A stretch of 64,000 bases of DNA from JBAXEO01 sp963789515 (GCA_963789515.1 CAWBKW010000002.1:682001-746000), one strand, 5' to 3'. Positions 1 to 9,454 are shown, counted from the first letter of the stretch. The notes: a model not told the origin generated them from the letters alone. Numbers and translations are program-made.

Positions 1-2
1 GC

Positions 3-140
3 GGGCCGGTCGACGCGTTCTTCGAGGGAGTCATGGTGATGTCAGAGGATCCTGCCGAGCGTGACAACCGCCTGCGCCTGCTCAATCGCTTCGTCGCGCT
101 GTTCGGTACCTTCGCCGACTTCAGCGTCCTCTCGGGCTGA
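3..140 (+). CDS. glyS: Glycine--tRNA ligase beta subunit, C-terminal end (partial)
   Basis: Reading frame 3 is open from the window edge to a TGA at 138-140 and gives 45 residues. The residues include VDAFFEGVMVMSED, RDNRLRLLNRFV and FADFS, the usual C-terminal anticodon-binding (DALR-like) tail of the GlyS beta subunit, which helps charge tRNA-Gly in the cytoplasm. The 5' part lies outside the window. The PPDK regulator starts 14 bases downstream on the same strand, so the two may be co-transcribed. Identification rests on the short tail only. Confidence 0.8.
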   Translation, partial: GPVDAFFEGVMVMSEDPAERDNRLRLLNRFVALFGTFADFSVLSG

Positions 141-154
141 CAGGCCGAGACATC

Positions 155-973
155 GTGCCACAGCCGATAACCATCCACATCCTCTCGGACTCGATCGGTG
201 AGACGGCCGATGCGGTGGCCCGGGCCGTCGCGGCGCAGTTCCCGCGTGGGACGTTTCGTATGGAGCGGCTTCCCAAGGTGGAGTCGACCGGGCAACTGTG
301 CGAACTCGTGGGGATGCACTGCGGACAGAACTGCATCTTCTTCTTCACGCTTGCCGAGGGGCCGCTGCGCGAGGAGATGGAACGATGCATCGAGGAACAG
401 GGCGTCAAGGCCGTCGACATCCTCGGCCCGGGCGTCGAACTCCTGTCGCTGGCGTCGGGCATCACTCCGCAAGCGGTGGTGGGAGCCTACCGTCTGCCCG
501 ATGAGGCGTACTACGATCGCATCGAGGCGATGGAGTTCGCCATCAAGCACGATGACGGACAGCAGCCCGAAGGTTTGCTCGAGGCCGACGTGGTCCTCAT
601 CGGCGTTTCGCGAACCAGCAAGACGCCGCTCTCCATGTACCTCGCCTCCAAGGGCTTTCGCGCGGCGAACGTGCCGCTGGTTCCTCTGAGCGAGCCACCC
701 GTTGAGCTCTTCGAGGTGGATCCCCGACGAGTGTTCGGACTGATCAGCAGCGTTGAGACCCTCACCGACATCCGCTCCAAGCGCATGGACGAACTCGGCT
801 CCTACGTTCCGGGCTACGCGGAGCGCGAGCGGGTGGAGATCGAGCTGGAAGAGGCTCGGGCGCTCATGCGGCGCATCGGCTGCCTGATCGTGCGTACCGA
901 CAACCGGGCGATCGAGGAGACGGCGCAGGACATCATCCGGTACCTCAAGGGGAGGCTCCAGACCGAAGACTGA
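155..973 (+). CDS. ppsR: Pyruvate, phosphate dikinase regulatory protein (kinase/phosphorylase, DUF299)
   Basis: A 272-residue protein that starts at GTG 155. The N-terminus (ITIHILSDSIGETADAV) and the nucleotide-binding loop GVSRTSKTP (about residue 150) are hallmarks of the bifunctional regulator that uses ADP to phosphorylate a threonine beside the catalytic histidine of PPDK and removes it by phosphorolysis. Length is normal for the family. Its target gene, ppdK, lies directly downstream, which supports PPDK rather than PEP synthase as the substrate. Only a weak ribosome site precedes the GTG. The protein acts in the cytoplasm. Confidence 0.93.
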   Translation: MPQPITIHILSDSIGETADAVARAVAAQFPRGTFRMERLPKVESTGQLCELVGMHCGQNCIFFFTLAEGPLREEMERCIEEQGVKAVDILGPGVELLSLASGITPQAVVGAYRLPDEAYYDRIEAMEFAIKHDDGQQPEGLLEADVVLIGVSRTSKTPLSMYLASKGFRAANVPLVPLSEPPVELFEVDPRRVFGLISSVETLTDIRSKRMDELGSYVPGYAERERVEIELEEARALMRRIGCLIVRTDNRAIEETAQDIIRYLKGRLQTED

Positions 974-1058
974 GCACGGCCCTTTGATGCGTGTTCTCGC
1001 CCGAATGGGTGCGGTATCATGCAGCACAGTCTTGTCACCGGCACTGAAGGAGACGGAA

Positions 1059-3827
1059 TTGTCGGACCTCAAGCGCGTGTACGCCTTCGGCGGGGATGGA
1101 ACCGAAGGCGGCAAGGAGATGAAGTTCCAACTCGGGGGGAAGGGCGCGAACCTCGCTGAGATGGCCCGTCTCGGGCTCCCCGTTCCTCCCGGATTCACCA
1201 TCACCTGTCAGGCGTGCATGGAGTACTACAACTCCACGCCCCCGGGATTCCCCGAGGGTCTTGCCGAGGAGATCGCGGCCAACGTCTCGCTTCTTGAGGA
1301 GAAGATGGGCAAGCGGCTCGGCAACGATCAGGACCCGCTGCTCGTCTCGGTCCGTTCGGGCTCGCCGTTCTCGATGCCGGGCATGATGGACACCGTTCTC
1401 AACCTCGGCCTGAACGACGTCTCCATCCAGGGGCTGATCAAGCAGACCGGCACCGCTGACGATCCCCTCAAGGGCGAGCGCTTCGCCTGGGACTCGTATC
1501 GCCGGTTCATCCAGATGTTCTCCAAGGTGGTCCTGGACATCGAGGGGCCGACTTCATGGCACGCCGGTGAGAAGTTCGAGAACGCCATCACGCTCATGCG
1601 GCAGAAGCGCGGCGTGAAGGTCGACACCGAACTGACCGCCGAGGACCTCAAGCAGCTCGTCGGGGAGTTCAAACAGATCGTGTCGGCCAACGTCCATCCC
1701 GACGAGTTCCCGTCGCTCGTAGGCGCAGACGGCCGCGTGGTGTTCCCTCAGAACGTCGACGCACAGCTCAGGCTCTCGATCGAGGCCGTCTTCCGCAGCT
1801 GGATGAACCGTCGCGCGGTCGACTACCGCCGCATGGAGAAGATCGCCGATGATCTGGGGACAGCGGTCAACATCCAGGCGATGGTCTTCGGCAACAAGGG
1901 CGAGACATCGGCCACTGGCGTCGCGTTCACGCGCAACCCGGCCGACGGCACCAACGAGATCTACGGCGACTTCCTCACCAACGCTCAGGGCGAAGACGTG
2001 GTCGCCGGCATCAGGAACACCCAGCCGCTCGTGGACCTCAAGACCACACCGGGACTCGAACAGGCCGGTGCTGAGCTCTGGGATGTCTTCGAGACGCTCC
2101 AGAACCACTATCGCGACATGTGTGACATCGAGTTCACGATCGAGCAGGGCAAGCTGTGGATGCTGCAGACGCGCATCGGCAAGCGCACCGCCCGCGCGGC
2201 CCTGAAGGTCGCCGTGGACATGGTCGGCGAGGGCATGATCTCCAAGGAGGAGGCGGTCCTGCGGGTCGATCCGCAGCAGCTCGATCAGCTCCTGCACCCG
2301 CAGTTCGACACCAAGGCTGCCTACGATGTGTTCGCCAAGGGCCTCAACGCCTCGCCCGGTGCGGCTGTGGGCGAAGTGGTCTTCACGGCGGACGACGCGG
2401 TGGCAGCCGCCGATGAAGGCCGGTCGGTGATCCTGGTCCGCTGGGAGACCACCCCAGACGACCTGCACGGCATGATCGCCGCCAAGGGCATCCTCACCTC
2501 TCACGGCGGGAAGACCAGCCACGCCGCCGTCGTCGCCCGCGGCATGGGCAAGCCGTGCGTCTGCGGGGCCGACAAGCTCAAGATCGACGCCAACAACAAG
2601 GTCGCCACCGTCGCCGACAGCGACGTAGAACTGCACGAGGGCGACATCATCTCCATCGACGGGACCTCGGGAATCGTCGTACTCGGCGCCGTGTCGCTCG
2701 TGGAGCCGGAAGTCTCCGGCGACTTCGACACGATCCTGTCGTGGGCGGACGAGTTCCGCACCATGGGAGTTCGTGCCAACGCCGACACGCCTGAAGATGC
2801 CGAGCTCGGTCGCGAGTTCGGGGCCGCGGGCATCGGACTGTGCCGGACCGAGCACATGTTCCTGGGCCAGCGAAAGCAGATCATCCAGAACTTCGTGCTT
2901 GCCGAGAACGATGCGGAGCGCGAGGCCGAGCTTTCCAAGCTGCTCAAGGAACAGGTCGGGGACTACCTCGGCATCCTGGAAGCGATGGACGGGCTTCCGG
3001 TCACGATCCGTCTCCTCGACCCGCCGCTGCACGAGTTCCTCGACAACCCCCGAGAACTCGAGATCGAGATCATCCGCGAAGAGATCGCGGGTGTGGGCAA
3101 CGAGGTCACCGCGCCCAAGCGCAAGCTTCTCGCGCAGATCGACTCGATGGCCGAGGCCAACCCGATGCTCGGACTCCGGGGTTGCCGTCTGGGCATCATG
3201 CACCCCGAGATCTACGCGATGCAGGTTCGCGCGATCGCGCTTGCGACGACGCAGCTCAGAAAGCGCGGGCTCGACCCCAGGCCCGAGATCATGATCCCGC
3301 TGGTGTCCGTCGTCGCCGAGCTCGAGACGCTCCGTGCCGAGTCCGAGAAGGTGCTTGCGGAGGTCGCTGCCTCCGAGGACCTGGAGCTGAACATCCCCAT
3401 CGGCACGATGATCGAGCTGCCACGCGCCGCACTGACCGCCGATGAGATCGGCGCCGTTGCCGACTTCTTCTCCTTCGGAACCAACGACCTCACCCAGACG
3501 ACCTTCGGCTTCTCCCGTGACGACATCGAGGCGAAGTTCCTGCCCAAGTACCTCGAGCGCAAGATCCTGGCGAGAAACCCGTTCGAGACGGTGGACTCAG
3601 GCGTCGCACAGCTCGTCGAGATGGGCTGCACGCGGGGCCGCTCGGCTAATCCGGACATCCACCTCGGCGTCTGCGGTGAGCATGGGGGGGATCCGGAATC
3701 GGTGAAGATCTTCTTCAAGATCGGCCTGAACTACGTCTCCTGCTCTCCCTACCGCGTGCCGCTGGCGCGTCTTGCCGCCGCCCAGGCAGCGCTCGAGGCC
3801 GGCGTGGACGCTTCGGACAACCGCTAG
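1059..3827 (+). CDS. ppdK: Pyruvate, phosphate dikinase
   Basis: A 922-residue enzyme that interconverts pyruvate + ATP + Pi and PEP + AMP + PPi. The frame is open from 984, but TTG at 1059 is preferred: it follows an AAGGAGA ribosome site at 1047-1053, and the protein then begins SDLKRVYAFGG, the expected family start. The ATP-grasp domain is N-terminal, with LGGKGANLAEM near residue 25. The swivelling phospho-His domain has GKTSHAAVVARG around residue 485, where the Thr is the regulator's target. The C-terminal TIM-barrel carries the catalytic Cys in GVCGEHGGDP near residue 870. The gene is full length. Pairing with the upstream regulator suggests reversible glycolytic/gluconeogenic PEP metabolism, as in many anaerobes. 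Confidence 0.96.
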   Translation: MSDLKRVYAFGGDGTEGGKEMKFQLGGKGANLAEMARLGLPVPPGFTITCQACMEYYNSTPPGFPEGLAEEIAANVSLLEEKMGKRLGNDQDPLLVSVRSGSPFSMPGMMDTVLNLGLNDVSIQGLIKQTGTADDPLKGERFAWDSYRRFIQMFSKVVLDIEGPTSWHAGEKFENAITLMRQKRGVKVDTELTAEDLKQLVGEFKQIVSANVHPDEFPSLVGADGRVVFPQNVDAQLRLSIEAVFRSWMNRRAVDYRRMEKIADDLGTAVNIQAMVFGNKGETSATGVAFTRNPADGTNEIYGDFLTNAQGEDVVAGIRNTQPLVDLKTTPGLEQAGAELWDVFETLQNHYRDMCDIEFTIEQGKLWMLQTRIGKRTARAALKVAVDMVGEGMISKEEAVLRVDPQQLDQLLHPQFDTKAAYDVFAKGLNASPGAAVGEVVFTADDAVAAADEGRSVILVRWETTPDDLHGMIAAKGILTSHGGKTSHAAVVARGMGKPCVCGADKLKIDANNKVATVADSDVELHEGDIISIDGTSGIVVLGAVSLVEPEVSGDFDTILSWADEFRTMGVRANADTPEDAELGREFGAAGIGLCRTEHMFLGQRKQIIQNFVLAENDAEREAELSKLLKEQVGDYLGILEAMDGLPVTIRLLDPPLHEFLDNPRELEIEIIREEIAGVGNEVTAPKRKLLAQIDSMAEANPMLGLRGCRLGIMHPEIYAMQVRAIALATTQLRKRGLDPRPEIMIPLVSVVAELETLRAESEKVLAEVAASEDLELNIPIGTMIELPRAALTADEIGAVADFFSFGTNDLTQTTFGFSRDDIEAKFLPKYLERKILARNPFETVDSGVAQLVEMGCTRGRSANPDIHLGVCGEHGGDPESVKIFFKIGLNYVSCSPYRVPLARLAAAQAALEAGVDASDNR

Positions 3828-3839
3828 TACCGGCTTGAG

Positions 3840-3873
3840 CCGGACCCCGGCGCCGAGACGGCACGGGGTCCGG
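3840..3873 (+). terminator. Rho-independent-like terminator after ppdK
   Basis: A perfect 10-bp inverted repeat (CCGGACCCCG at 3840-3849, CGGGGTCCGG at 3864-3873) surrounds a 14-base loop, 12 bases after the ppdK stop. It is followed by AACGCTCTTTA, a weak T-tract. The position fits the end of a glyS-ppsR-ppdK transcript. Confidence 0.65.
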
Positions 3874-3897
3874 AACGCTCTTTAGAGGGGGAGGCGC

Positions 3898-4227
3898 TTG
3901 AAGGGTACGAAGCTCTGGCAGGCTCCCGGCTCGCCCATCATCCAGGGCCGCTCCAGGAATCAGCGCCCTTCATGGCACCAGTGGCTTCCCGCCGGGCTCA
4001 TCTCGGCCGCCGTCGCAGTGGGCTACCTCTACGTGTCCGCCCCTCAGTCCGGCGGATCACCGTGGCTGTTCGCCGGCGCGATCGCGGGGGCGTTCCTGAG
4101 CGCGCTGCTCGGCGTGCGCTTCACGCGTTCGATGGCGTGGCGATTCCCCGCGGCCTGGGGCGCGGTCGCCGGTGTCGCCGGGGCTGCGATCGTCGTCGCC
4201 CTGGGCGCGAACGTGTTCGGCGCGTGA
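3898..4227 (+). CDS. Small membrane protein of unknown function
   Basis: 109 residues, starting at TTG 3898 after a strong AGAGGGGGAGG ribosome site. About 30 mostly polar and basic residues come first, then three hydrophobic stretches: LPAGLISAAVAVGYLYV, WLFAGAIAGAFLSALLGV and a Gly/Ala/Val-rich C-terminal segment. An integral membrane protein with three passes is likely. No enzyme motif or family was recognised. It lies 40 bases upstream of the dGTPase gene on the same strand, so the two may be co-transcribed. Confidence 0.7.
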   Translation: MKGTKLWQAPGSPIIQGRSRNQRPSWHQWLPAGLISAAVAVGYLYVSAPQSGGSPWLFAGAIAGAFLSALLGVRFTRSMAWRFPAAWGAVAGVAGAAIVVALGANVFGA

Positions 4228-4267
4228 CGGTTCGCTGTGGCGCGCGCCGCCTACTCGGAGAGACCCC

Positions 4268-5317
4268 ATGACTGACGGACTGCCCGACATCATGACGCGT
4301 GAGGCCTTGGAGGCCGAAGAGCATCGGCGCTTCTCCCGGCACGCCGCTTTCGCTGACCAGACTCGCGGGCGCGATCGGAAGATCCCGCTCGACCCGTATC
4401 GCACGGAGTTTCAGCGGGACCGGGACCGCATCATCCACTGCAAGGCGTTTCGGCGGCTCTCACACAAGACGCAGGTGTTCCTGGCCCCCGAAGGCGATCA
4501 CTACCGGACACGTATGACGCACACGCTCGAGGTCTCGCAGATATCCCGCTCGATAGCGCGTGCGCTGGCGCTCAACGAGGACTTGGCCGAGGCGATCTCA
4601 CTCGGACACGATCTCGGCCACACGCCGTTCGGGCACACGGGGGAGTCCGCGTTGGACGACGCGCTGCGCGCACTGAACGAAGCCGGTCGAACGGAGTTGA
4701 CCGGGTACCGTCACAACATCCAGTCGCTGCGAATCGTCGACAAGCTCGAGTACGAGGGCAAAGGCCTCAACCTCACCTGGGAGGTCAGGGACGGGATCGT
4801 CGGGCATACGGGCTCGCACGTTCCGTCGACTCACGAGGGGCAGATCGTGCGGATCGCCGACCGGATCGCCTACGTCAACCACGACGTCGATGACGCCCTG
4901 CGCGCGGGCGTGCTGACCGAGTCCGACCTCCCTGCGGGGCCGCTCGAGGTGCTTGGTCCCCATCAGGGCGCCCGGATCACCACGATGGTCAACGACATGA
5001 TTCTCACATCGGCTCGCACCGGAGCCATCGGCATGTCGCCGGAGATCTGGGACTCGATGATGGAGCTGCGGACGTTCCTCTTCGAGAACGTGTACTTCTC
5101 ACAGCGCGCGAAGGCCGAGGAGCCCCAAGCGGCCGCCGTCGTCCAGTCGCTCTTCGCGCACTACCTCGCCCTGCCCCAGGACCTGCCACCGGACGAGCGT
5201 CCTGAGGACGATTCAGGCCTCGTGCAGTCGGTCGTCGACTATGTCGCGGGGATGACCGACCGTTTTGCGATCCGTGAGTTCGAGCGGTTGTTCGAACCGC
5301 GCAAGTGGCTTCTCTGA
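4268..5317 (+). CDS. dgt: dGTP triphosphohydrolase-like HD protein
   Basis: 349 residues, starting at ATG 4268 behind GGAGAG. The HD-superfamily metal ligands are visible: the first His in RMTHTLEVSQ, the HD pair in SLGHDLGHTPFGH, and a later Asp in RIADRIAYVNHDVDD. The motif RDRIIHCKAFRRLSHKTQVF is typical of the dGTPase-like family, which releases triphosphate from dNTPs. The length is that of the shorter type-2 branch rather than the E. coli enzyme. The neighbouring dnaG gives a replication/nucleotide context. The frame is open upstream to 4172, but the ribosome site and family start support 4268. Confidence 0.92.
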   Translation: MTDGLPDIMTREALEAEEHRRFSRHAAFADQTRGRDRKIPLDPYRTEFQRDRDRIIHCKAFRRLSHKTQVFLAPEGDHYRTRMTHTLEVSQISRSIARALALNEDLAEAISLGHDLGHTPFGHTGESALDDALRALNEAGRTELTGYRHNIQSLRIVDKLEYEGKGLNLTWEVRDGIVGHTGSHVPSTHEGQIVRIADRIAYVNHDVDDALRAGVLTESDLPAGPLEVLGPHQGARITTMVNDMILTSARTGAIGMSPEIWDSMMELRTFLFENVYFSQRAKAEEPQAAAVVQSLFAHYLALPQDLPPDERPEDDSGLVQSVVDYVAGMTDRFAIREFERLFEPRKWLL

Positions 5318-5459
5318 GGCACCCCGCGCTCGGCCGGGCCGTTGGGAACCGCCGCGAGGAGACCCTTCGCTTGGGGTAGAATCTTGCGACACCGCGCAGG
5401 ATCGGCTGGCGTGGCTGTTGCCCGCTCATCGACAGGTCGCAATCCGGGAAGGGGGTCGC

Positions 5460-7298
5460 GTGGGTCGCATATCCGACGAAGACGTGCGACGCGTTCGCGA
5501 CGCGACAGACCTCGTCTCCCTGGTCTCCGAGCGTGTGGTGCTCAAGCCGAAGGGCCGCCTGCACTGGGGCTGCTGCCCCTTTCATGCCGAGAAGACCGCT
5601 TCGTTCAAGGTGGATCCCGCGACGCAGCTATGGCACTGCTTCGGCTGCGGGCTGGGGGGCGACGCCTACGGGTTTCTCATGAGAGCCGAGAACGTGGACT
5701 TCCTGGATGCGGTGCGCATCCTGGCCGACCGCGGCAACATCGAGATCGTCGAAGAGGCCGGCGGCGCCCCTCGCGGCCACCGTGAGCGGCTCATCGCCGC
5801 CAACGAGGCCGCGTGGCTCTACTACCACGAGGTGCTCACCAAGTCACCCGATGCGGGCTCCAAAGAGGCGCGTGAGTACCTGAAGAAGCGCGGCTTCGGC
5901 AGCGAGGTCGCGAAGCGCTGGCGCCTGGGCTACGCCCCCGGCAATGAAGCGCTCGTACGCCATCTGGCCACCGCCGGCTTCTCGGCCGAGGAGATCGTCA
6001 GTGCGAACCTCGGCTTGAAGGGCGATTCGGGCCAGCTGCGCGACCGGTTCTTCAAGCGCGTGATGTTCCCGATCTTCGACCTCCAGGGTCGTGCGATCGC
6101 GTTCGGGGGCCGGGTGCTCGGCGCTGGTGAGCCCAAGTACCTCAACACCCAGGACACGCCGGCGTTTCACAAGTCCGCGAACATGTACGCTATCGACCGT
6201 GCCAAGGCGTCCATCACGTCGACGGGGACCGCGGTCGTGGTCGAAGGCTATACGGACGTGATCGCCCTACACGAAGCAGGTCTCACCAACGCCGTCGCGA
6301 CGTTGGGGACGGCGCTGACACGCGAACACGTCCGGCTCCTCTCGCGCTTCGCCAAGCGAGTGGTCTACCTCTTCGACGGCGATGCTGCGGGACTGCGCGC
6401 CGCCGACCGCGCCTCGGAGTTCATCGACTCCAGCATCACGCCGGAGGCCGGACGCGACCGCGTCGAGTTGCATGTGGCGGTCCTGCCCGAGAACCTGGAC
6501 CCGGCGGACTTCGTTGCCGAGCGCGGAGTCGACGAGCTGCGTGCGACCATTGCCGACGCCACGCCGCTGCTGCGATTCTCCATCGATCGCCGTTTGGCGC
6601 GATGGGATCTGGACCGGCCGGAGGAGCGCGCTCGGGCCCTCAAGGACGCCGCCGAGGTCCTGGCACCCGTGAAGGACTCCCTGCTCGCCGACGACTACGC
6701 GACCTACATCGCCGACCGGCTGTTCGCGGACTTCGCGACGGTTCGTCGAGCGATCGCTGAGGCGAAGCCCGCTGGCGCTCATACGGCGCGAGCCGAACCC
6801 GAGGGCGACTCGCCTCACGTGGCCGCGGCCGACACCCCCCAGCTTCGAGTCGAGCGCGAGCTCCTTGACCTGCTGCTCAGAACACCCGTTCTGCGGCCGA
6901 GGGCACGGTTCTTGCTATCGGATGACCTGCTGACGGACCCGGCACACAGGGTCATTGCTGAATGCCTGGCCGACGCCGCTCCAAATGCGACAGCGGCCGA
7001 GATCGTCGGCTCGATCCAAGAGCGGATGCCCGGTGCGGCATCGGCACTTGCCGGTTCCACTCTCGACGTCTCGGGGGTGGATGAGGCTCGCGTGATAGAG
7101 GGTGAGTTGTTCGGCAAGCTCAAGGAGTTCGACCTTGAGCGGCGTATTGCAGTAGGTAAGGCGCGACTGAAACAGACCGGCGCTCTCAAGGACAAGTCCG
7201 AGGAGGCCGAACTCTTCAAGCACATCTCGGCGCTGCAGAGCCAGCTCGACCGGCTTCGGAGCGGCGCCCGGGACTACCGACATGATCTGGAGGCGTGA
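5460..7298 (+). CDS. dnaG: DNA primase
   Basis: A 612-residue primase that makes RNA primers at the replication fork. The frame runs open from 5265, but GTG 5460 follows GGGAAGGGGG and yields the canonical start GRISDEDVRRVRDATDLV. The CHC2 zinc ribbon is complete (CPFHAEKTASF then HCFGCG, about residues 38-65). The Toprim core has EGYTDVIALHEAG near residue 262 and DGDAAGLRAA near residue 305. The C-terminal helicase-binding region is present. The stop TGA at 7296-7298 lies only 8 bases before the chosen rpoD start, so the two genes form the classic dnaG-rpoD pair of the macromolecular synthesis operon. Confidence 0.96.
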   Translation: MGRISDEDVRRVRDATDLVSLVSERVVLKPKGRLHWGCCPFHAEKTASFKVDPATQLWHCFGCGLGGDAYGFLMRAENVDFLDAVRILADRGNIEIVEEAGGAPRGHRERLIAANEAAWLYYHEVLTKSPDAGSKEAREYLKKRGFGSEVAKRWRLGYAPGNEALVRHLATAGFSAEEIVSANLGLKGDSGQLRDRFFKRVMFPIFDLQGRAIAFGGRVLGAGEPKYLNTQDTPAFHKSANMYAIDRAKASITSTGTAVVVEGYTDVIALHEAGLTNAVATLGTALTREHVRLLSRFAKRVVYLFDGDAAGLRAADRASEFIDSSITPEAGRDRVELHVAVLPENLDPADFVAERGVDELRATIADATPLLRFSIDRRLARWDLDRPEERARALKDAAEVLAPVKDSLLADDYATYIADRLFADFATVRRAIAEAKPAGAHTARAEPEGDSPHVAAADTPQLRVERELLDLLLRTPVLRPRARFLLSDDLLTDPAHRVIAECLADAAPNATAAEIVGSIQERMPGAASALAGSTLDVSGVDEARVIEGELFGKLKEFDLERRIAVGKARLKQTGALKDKSEEAELFKHISALQSQLDRLRSGARDYRHDLEA

Positions 7299-7306
7299 GA
7301 TTCAGC

Positions 7307-9196
7307 GTGACCGATAAACCGAGCACGACCCCCAAGAGCACCAAGTCCGCGGCAGCTCCCAAGCCGGTCGCAAGGACGGCGGCTGCCGCGAAGGCGGCTC
7401 CGTCGGCCGCAGTCGCATCGAAGGCCGCGACCAAGCCCGCGGCAGCGAAGTCCGCGACCGCATCCAAGCCCGCACTCGACAAGTCGGCGGCGGCGAAACA
7501 ATCGGCGGTATCCAAGCCCGCGACGAAGTCGACGGCCGCCGCGAAGGCGGCTCCCAAGGCCGCCGGAGCTGCGAAGCCCGCGGCAAAGCCTGCAGCGAAG
7601 CCGAGGGCCGCGGCCAAGCCTGCGGGATCAGCGAAAGCTGTCCCGAAGGTTGCAGCTGCTCCCAAGGCCGTCGCCAAGCCGAAGGCAGCCCCGAAGGCCG
7701 GAGCGAAGCCGGCAGCGGGCCAGAGTGCGGCAACCAAGTCCGTCGCCGCGCCGAAGTCGACCCCCGCGGCCGCGAAGCCGGCGACCGTGAAGAAGCCCGT
7801 GACCGCCGAGAAGCCAGTCGCTGTGAAGAAGCCGACGGCTGTGAAGAAGCCAACCGCCGAGAAGCCGGCAGCCGAGGCGGCTCTGGCGACGCCGAACACG
7901 CCATCCAAGCTCTCGCTTGAACTGGAGTTGTCTGAGGTCAAGACGCTCACCAAGATGGGCCGGTCGAAGGGCAATCTCACCGACGAGGAGATCCAGGGGG
8001 CTCTGTCGGACATCGACCTGACCGATTCCCAGTTCGAGAGGATCTATACACACTTCCGCGAGAGCGGCATCAAGGTCGTGGACGACTCTGTCGGTGATGC
8101 GGGTTCCATGGCGGATGTGGGCGTCTCGGCGGTCGCCGATCTCGTCCCCCTTGAGGCCGATACCGACATCTCGGAAGCTGAGGTCATCGACATCCCGCTT
8201 CCGCCGAAGGTCGCTCCGGCCAAGACCGCCAAGAAGAAGCCGAAGAAGCGAGAGAACCTCAACGCGGTTGCTCCGCTGACCGGGGACCCGGTCCGGATGT
8301 ACCTCAAGGAGATCGGCAAGGTGCCGCTGCTCACGGCGGCCCAGGAGATCGACCTCGCGATGAAGATCGAAGCCGGTCTTGAGGCGGGGGCGCGCATCGA
8401 CGACGCCCTCAACGCCGGCGGTCCGCTCGACCGCGCCGAGAAGCGCCGGCTGTCCCGCATGGAGCAGGTCGGCATCGATGCCAAGCAGCAGCTCGTCGAG
8501 GCCAACCTGCGCCTCGTCGTCTCGATCGCCAAGCGCTACGTCGGGCGCGGCATGCTCTTCCTCGACCTCATCCAGGAAGGCAACCTGGGCCTGATCCGTG
8601 CCGTCGAGAAGTTCGACTACACCAAGGGCTTCAAGTTCTCCACCTACGCCACGTGGTGGATCCGTCAGGCCATCACCCGTGCGATCGCCGACCAGGCGCG
8701 CACGATCAGGATTCCCGTGCACATGGTGGAGACCATCAACAAGCTCATTCGCGTACAGCGCGGACTGCTCCAGGAACTCGGGCGCGAACCCACTCCCGAG
8801 GAGATCGGCGACCTGATGGAGATGACCGCCGACCGCGTGCGCGAGATCCTCAAGATCAGCCAGGAGCCGGTCAGCCTCGAAACGCCCATCGGCGAGGAGG
8901 AGGACAGCCAGCTCGGCGACTTCATCGAGGACGGCGAGGCGGTCGTTCCGCCCGACGCCGCCAGCTTCTCGATGCTCCAGGAGCAGCTGTCCAAGGTGCT
9001 CGACGGGCTTGCCGAGCGCGAGCGCAAGGTCATCGAGCTTCGCTTCGGGCTCACCGACGGACACCCGCGCACGCTGGAAGAGGTCGGTCGCGAGTTCGGT
9101 GTGACGCGCGAGCGCATCCGTCAGATCGAGTCCAAGACGCTCTGCAAGCTGCGCCACCCGAGCCGCTCGAGCAAGCTCAAGGACTACCTCGAGTAG
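7307..9196 (+). CDS. rpoD: Primary sigma factor with Lys/Ala/Pro-rich N-terminal extension
   Basis: 629 residues if started at GTG 7307, which lies 13 bases after GGAGG; GTG 7295, overlapping the dnaG stop, is the alternative. Residues 1 to about 195 are almost only Lys, Ala, Pro, Thr and Ser in repeats such as AAKAAPKAAG and VKKPTAVKKPTAEKP, like histone H1 tails. A region 1.1-like segment follows (LTDEEIQGALSDIDL), then region 1.2 (DPVRMYLKEIGKVPLL), region 2 (FKFSTYATWWIRQAITRAI), region 3 and region 4.2 (TLEEVGREFGVTRERIRQIE). This is a group 1 sigma factor. The extension resembles those of some actinobacterial primary sigmas and may contact DNA (inference). Confidence 0.95.
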   Translation: MTDKPSTTPKSTKSAAAPKPVARTAAAAKAAPSAAVASKAATKPAAAKSATASKPALDKSAAAKQSAVSKPATKSTAAAKAAPKAAGAAKPAAKPAAKPRAAAKPAGSAKAVPKVAAAPKAVAKPKAAPKAGAKPAAGQSAATKSVAAPKSTPAAAKPATVKKPVTAEKPVAVKKPTAVKKPTAEKPAAEAALATPNTPSKLSLELELSEVKTLTKMGRSKGNLTDEEIQGALSDIDLTDSQFERIYTHFRESGIKVVDDSVGDAGSMADVGVSAVADLVPLEADTDISEAEVIDIPLPPKVAPAKTAKKKPKKRENLNAVAPLTGDPVRMYLKEIGKVPLLTAAQEIDLAMKIEAGLEAGARIDDALNAGGPLDRAEKRRLSRMEQVGIDAKQQLVEANLRLVVSIAKRYVGRGMLFLDLIQEGNLGLIRAVEKFDYTKGFKFSTYATWWIRQAITRAIADQARTIRIPVHMVETINKLIRVQRGLLQELGREPTPEEIGDLMEMTADRVREILKISQEPVSLETPIGEEEDSQLGDFIEDGEAVVPPDAASFSMLQEQLSKVLDGLAERERKVIELRFGLTDGHPRTLEEVGREFGVTRERIRQIESKTLCKLRHPSRSSKLKDYLE

Positions 9197-9222
9197 GGCG
9201 GCGTATTCCATGGGAAATGCAA

Positions 9223-9250
9223 CGAAGGCCTCGCATCTGCGAGGCCTTCG
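9223..9250. terminator. Terminator between rpoD and tRNA-Asn (possibly bidirectional)
   Basis: A perfect 12-bp stem, CGAAGGCCTCGC at 9223-9234 and GCGAGGCCTTCG at 9239-9250, has a 4-base loop and lies 26 bases after the rpoD stop. The flanks are A-rich upstream and TGTGTGTG downstream, and it sits between convergent rpoD and tRNA-Asn. It could serve both strands. Confidence 0.75.
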
Positions 9251-9259
9251 TGTGTGTGC

Positions 9260-9334
9260 TGGCTCCCCGGGCAGGACTCGAACCTGCAACATTTCGGTTA
9301 ACAGCCGAACGCTCTACCATTGAGCTACCGAGGA
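9260..9334 (-). tRNA. tRNA-Asn (GTT)
   Basis: The minus strand folds into a complete cloverleaf of 75 nt with encoded CCA. Acceptor TCCTCGG pairs with CCGGGGA with one T-G pair. The anticodon loop CTGTTAA gives GTT, and the T arm is GCAGG-TTCGAGT-CCTGC. It lies on the strand opposite to rpoD and to the next tRNA. Confidence 0.95.
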
Positions 9335-9454
9335 ATGAGCTTGCGCCACCCGCTTGGCGGCGAACGACAGTATACGAACGCCGGGCGGCCTTTGCAACAC
9401 GGTCCAGGGCGTCTCCGTTGCGCTAGAATCATCCGACGCAGGATGAACCCTTAC

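Noticed and set aside
1554..3203. Long open frame (549 codons) on the minus strand inside ppdK
   Set aside because: It is the shadow of a GC-rich gene in the opposite frame; it has no ribosome site and no family motif, while ppdK is fully conserved across the stretch.
7628..9292. Open frame of 554 codons on the minus strand opposite rpoD
   Set aside because: It also runs through the end of the tRNA-Asn gene and the rpoD terminator and has no recognisable domain; sigma regions 1.2-4.2 on the other strand explain the sequence.
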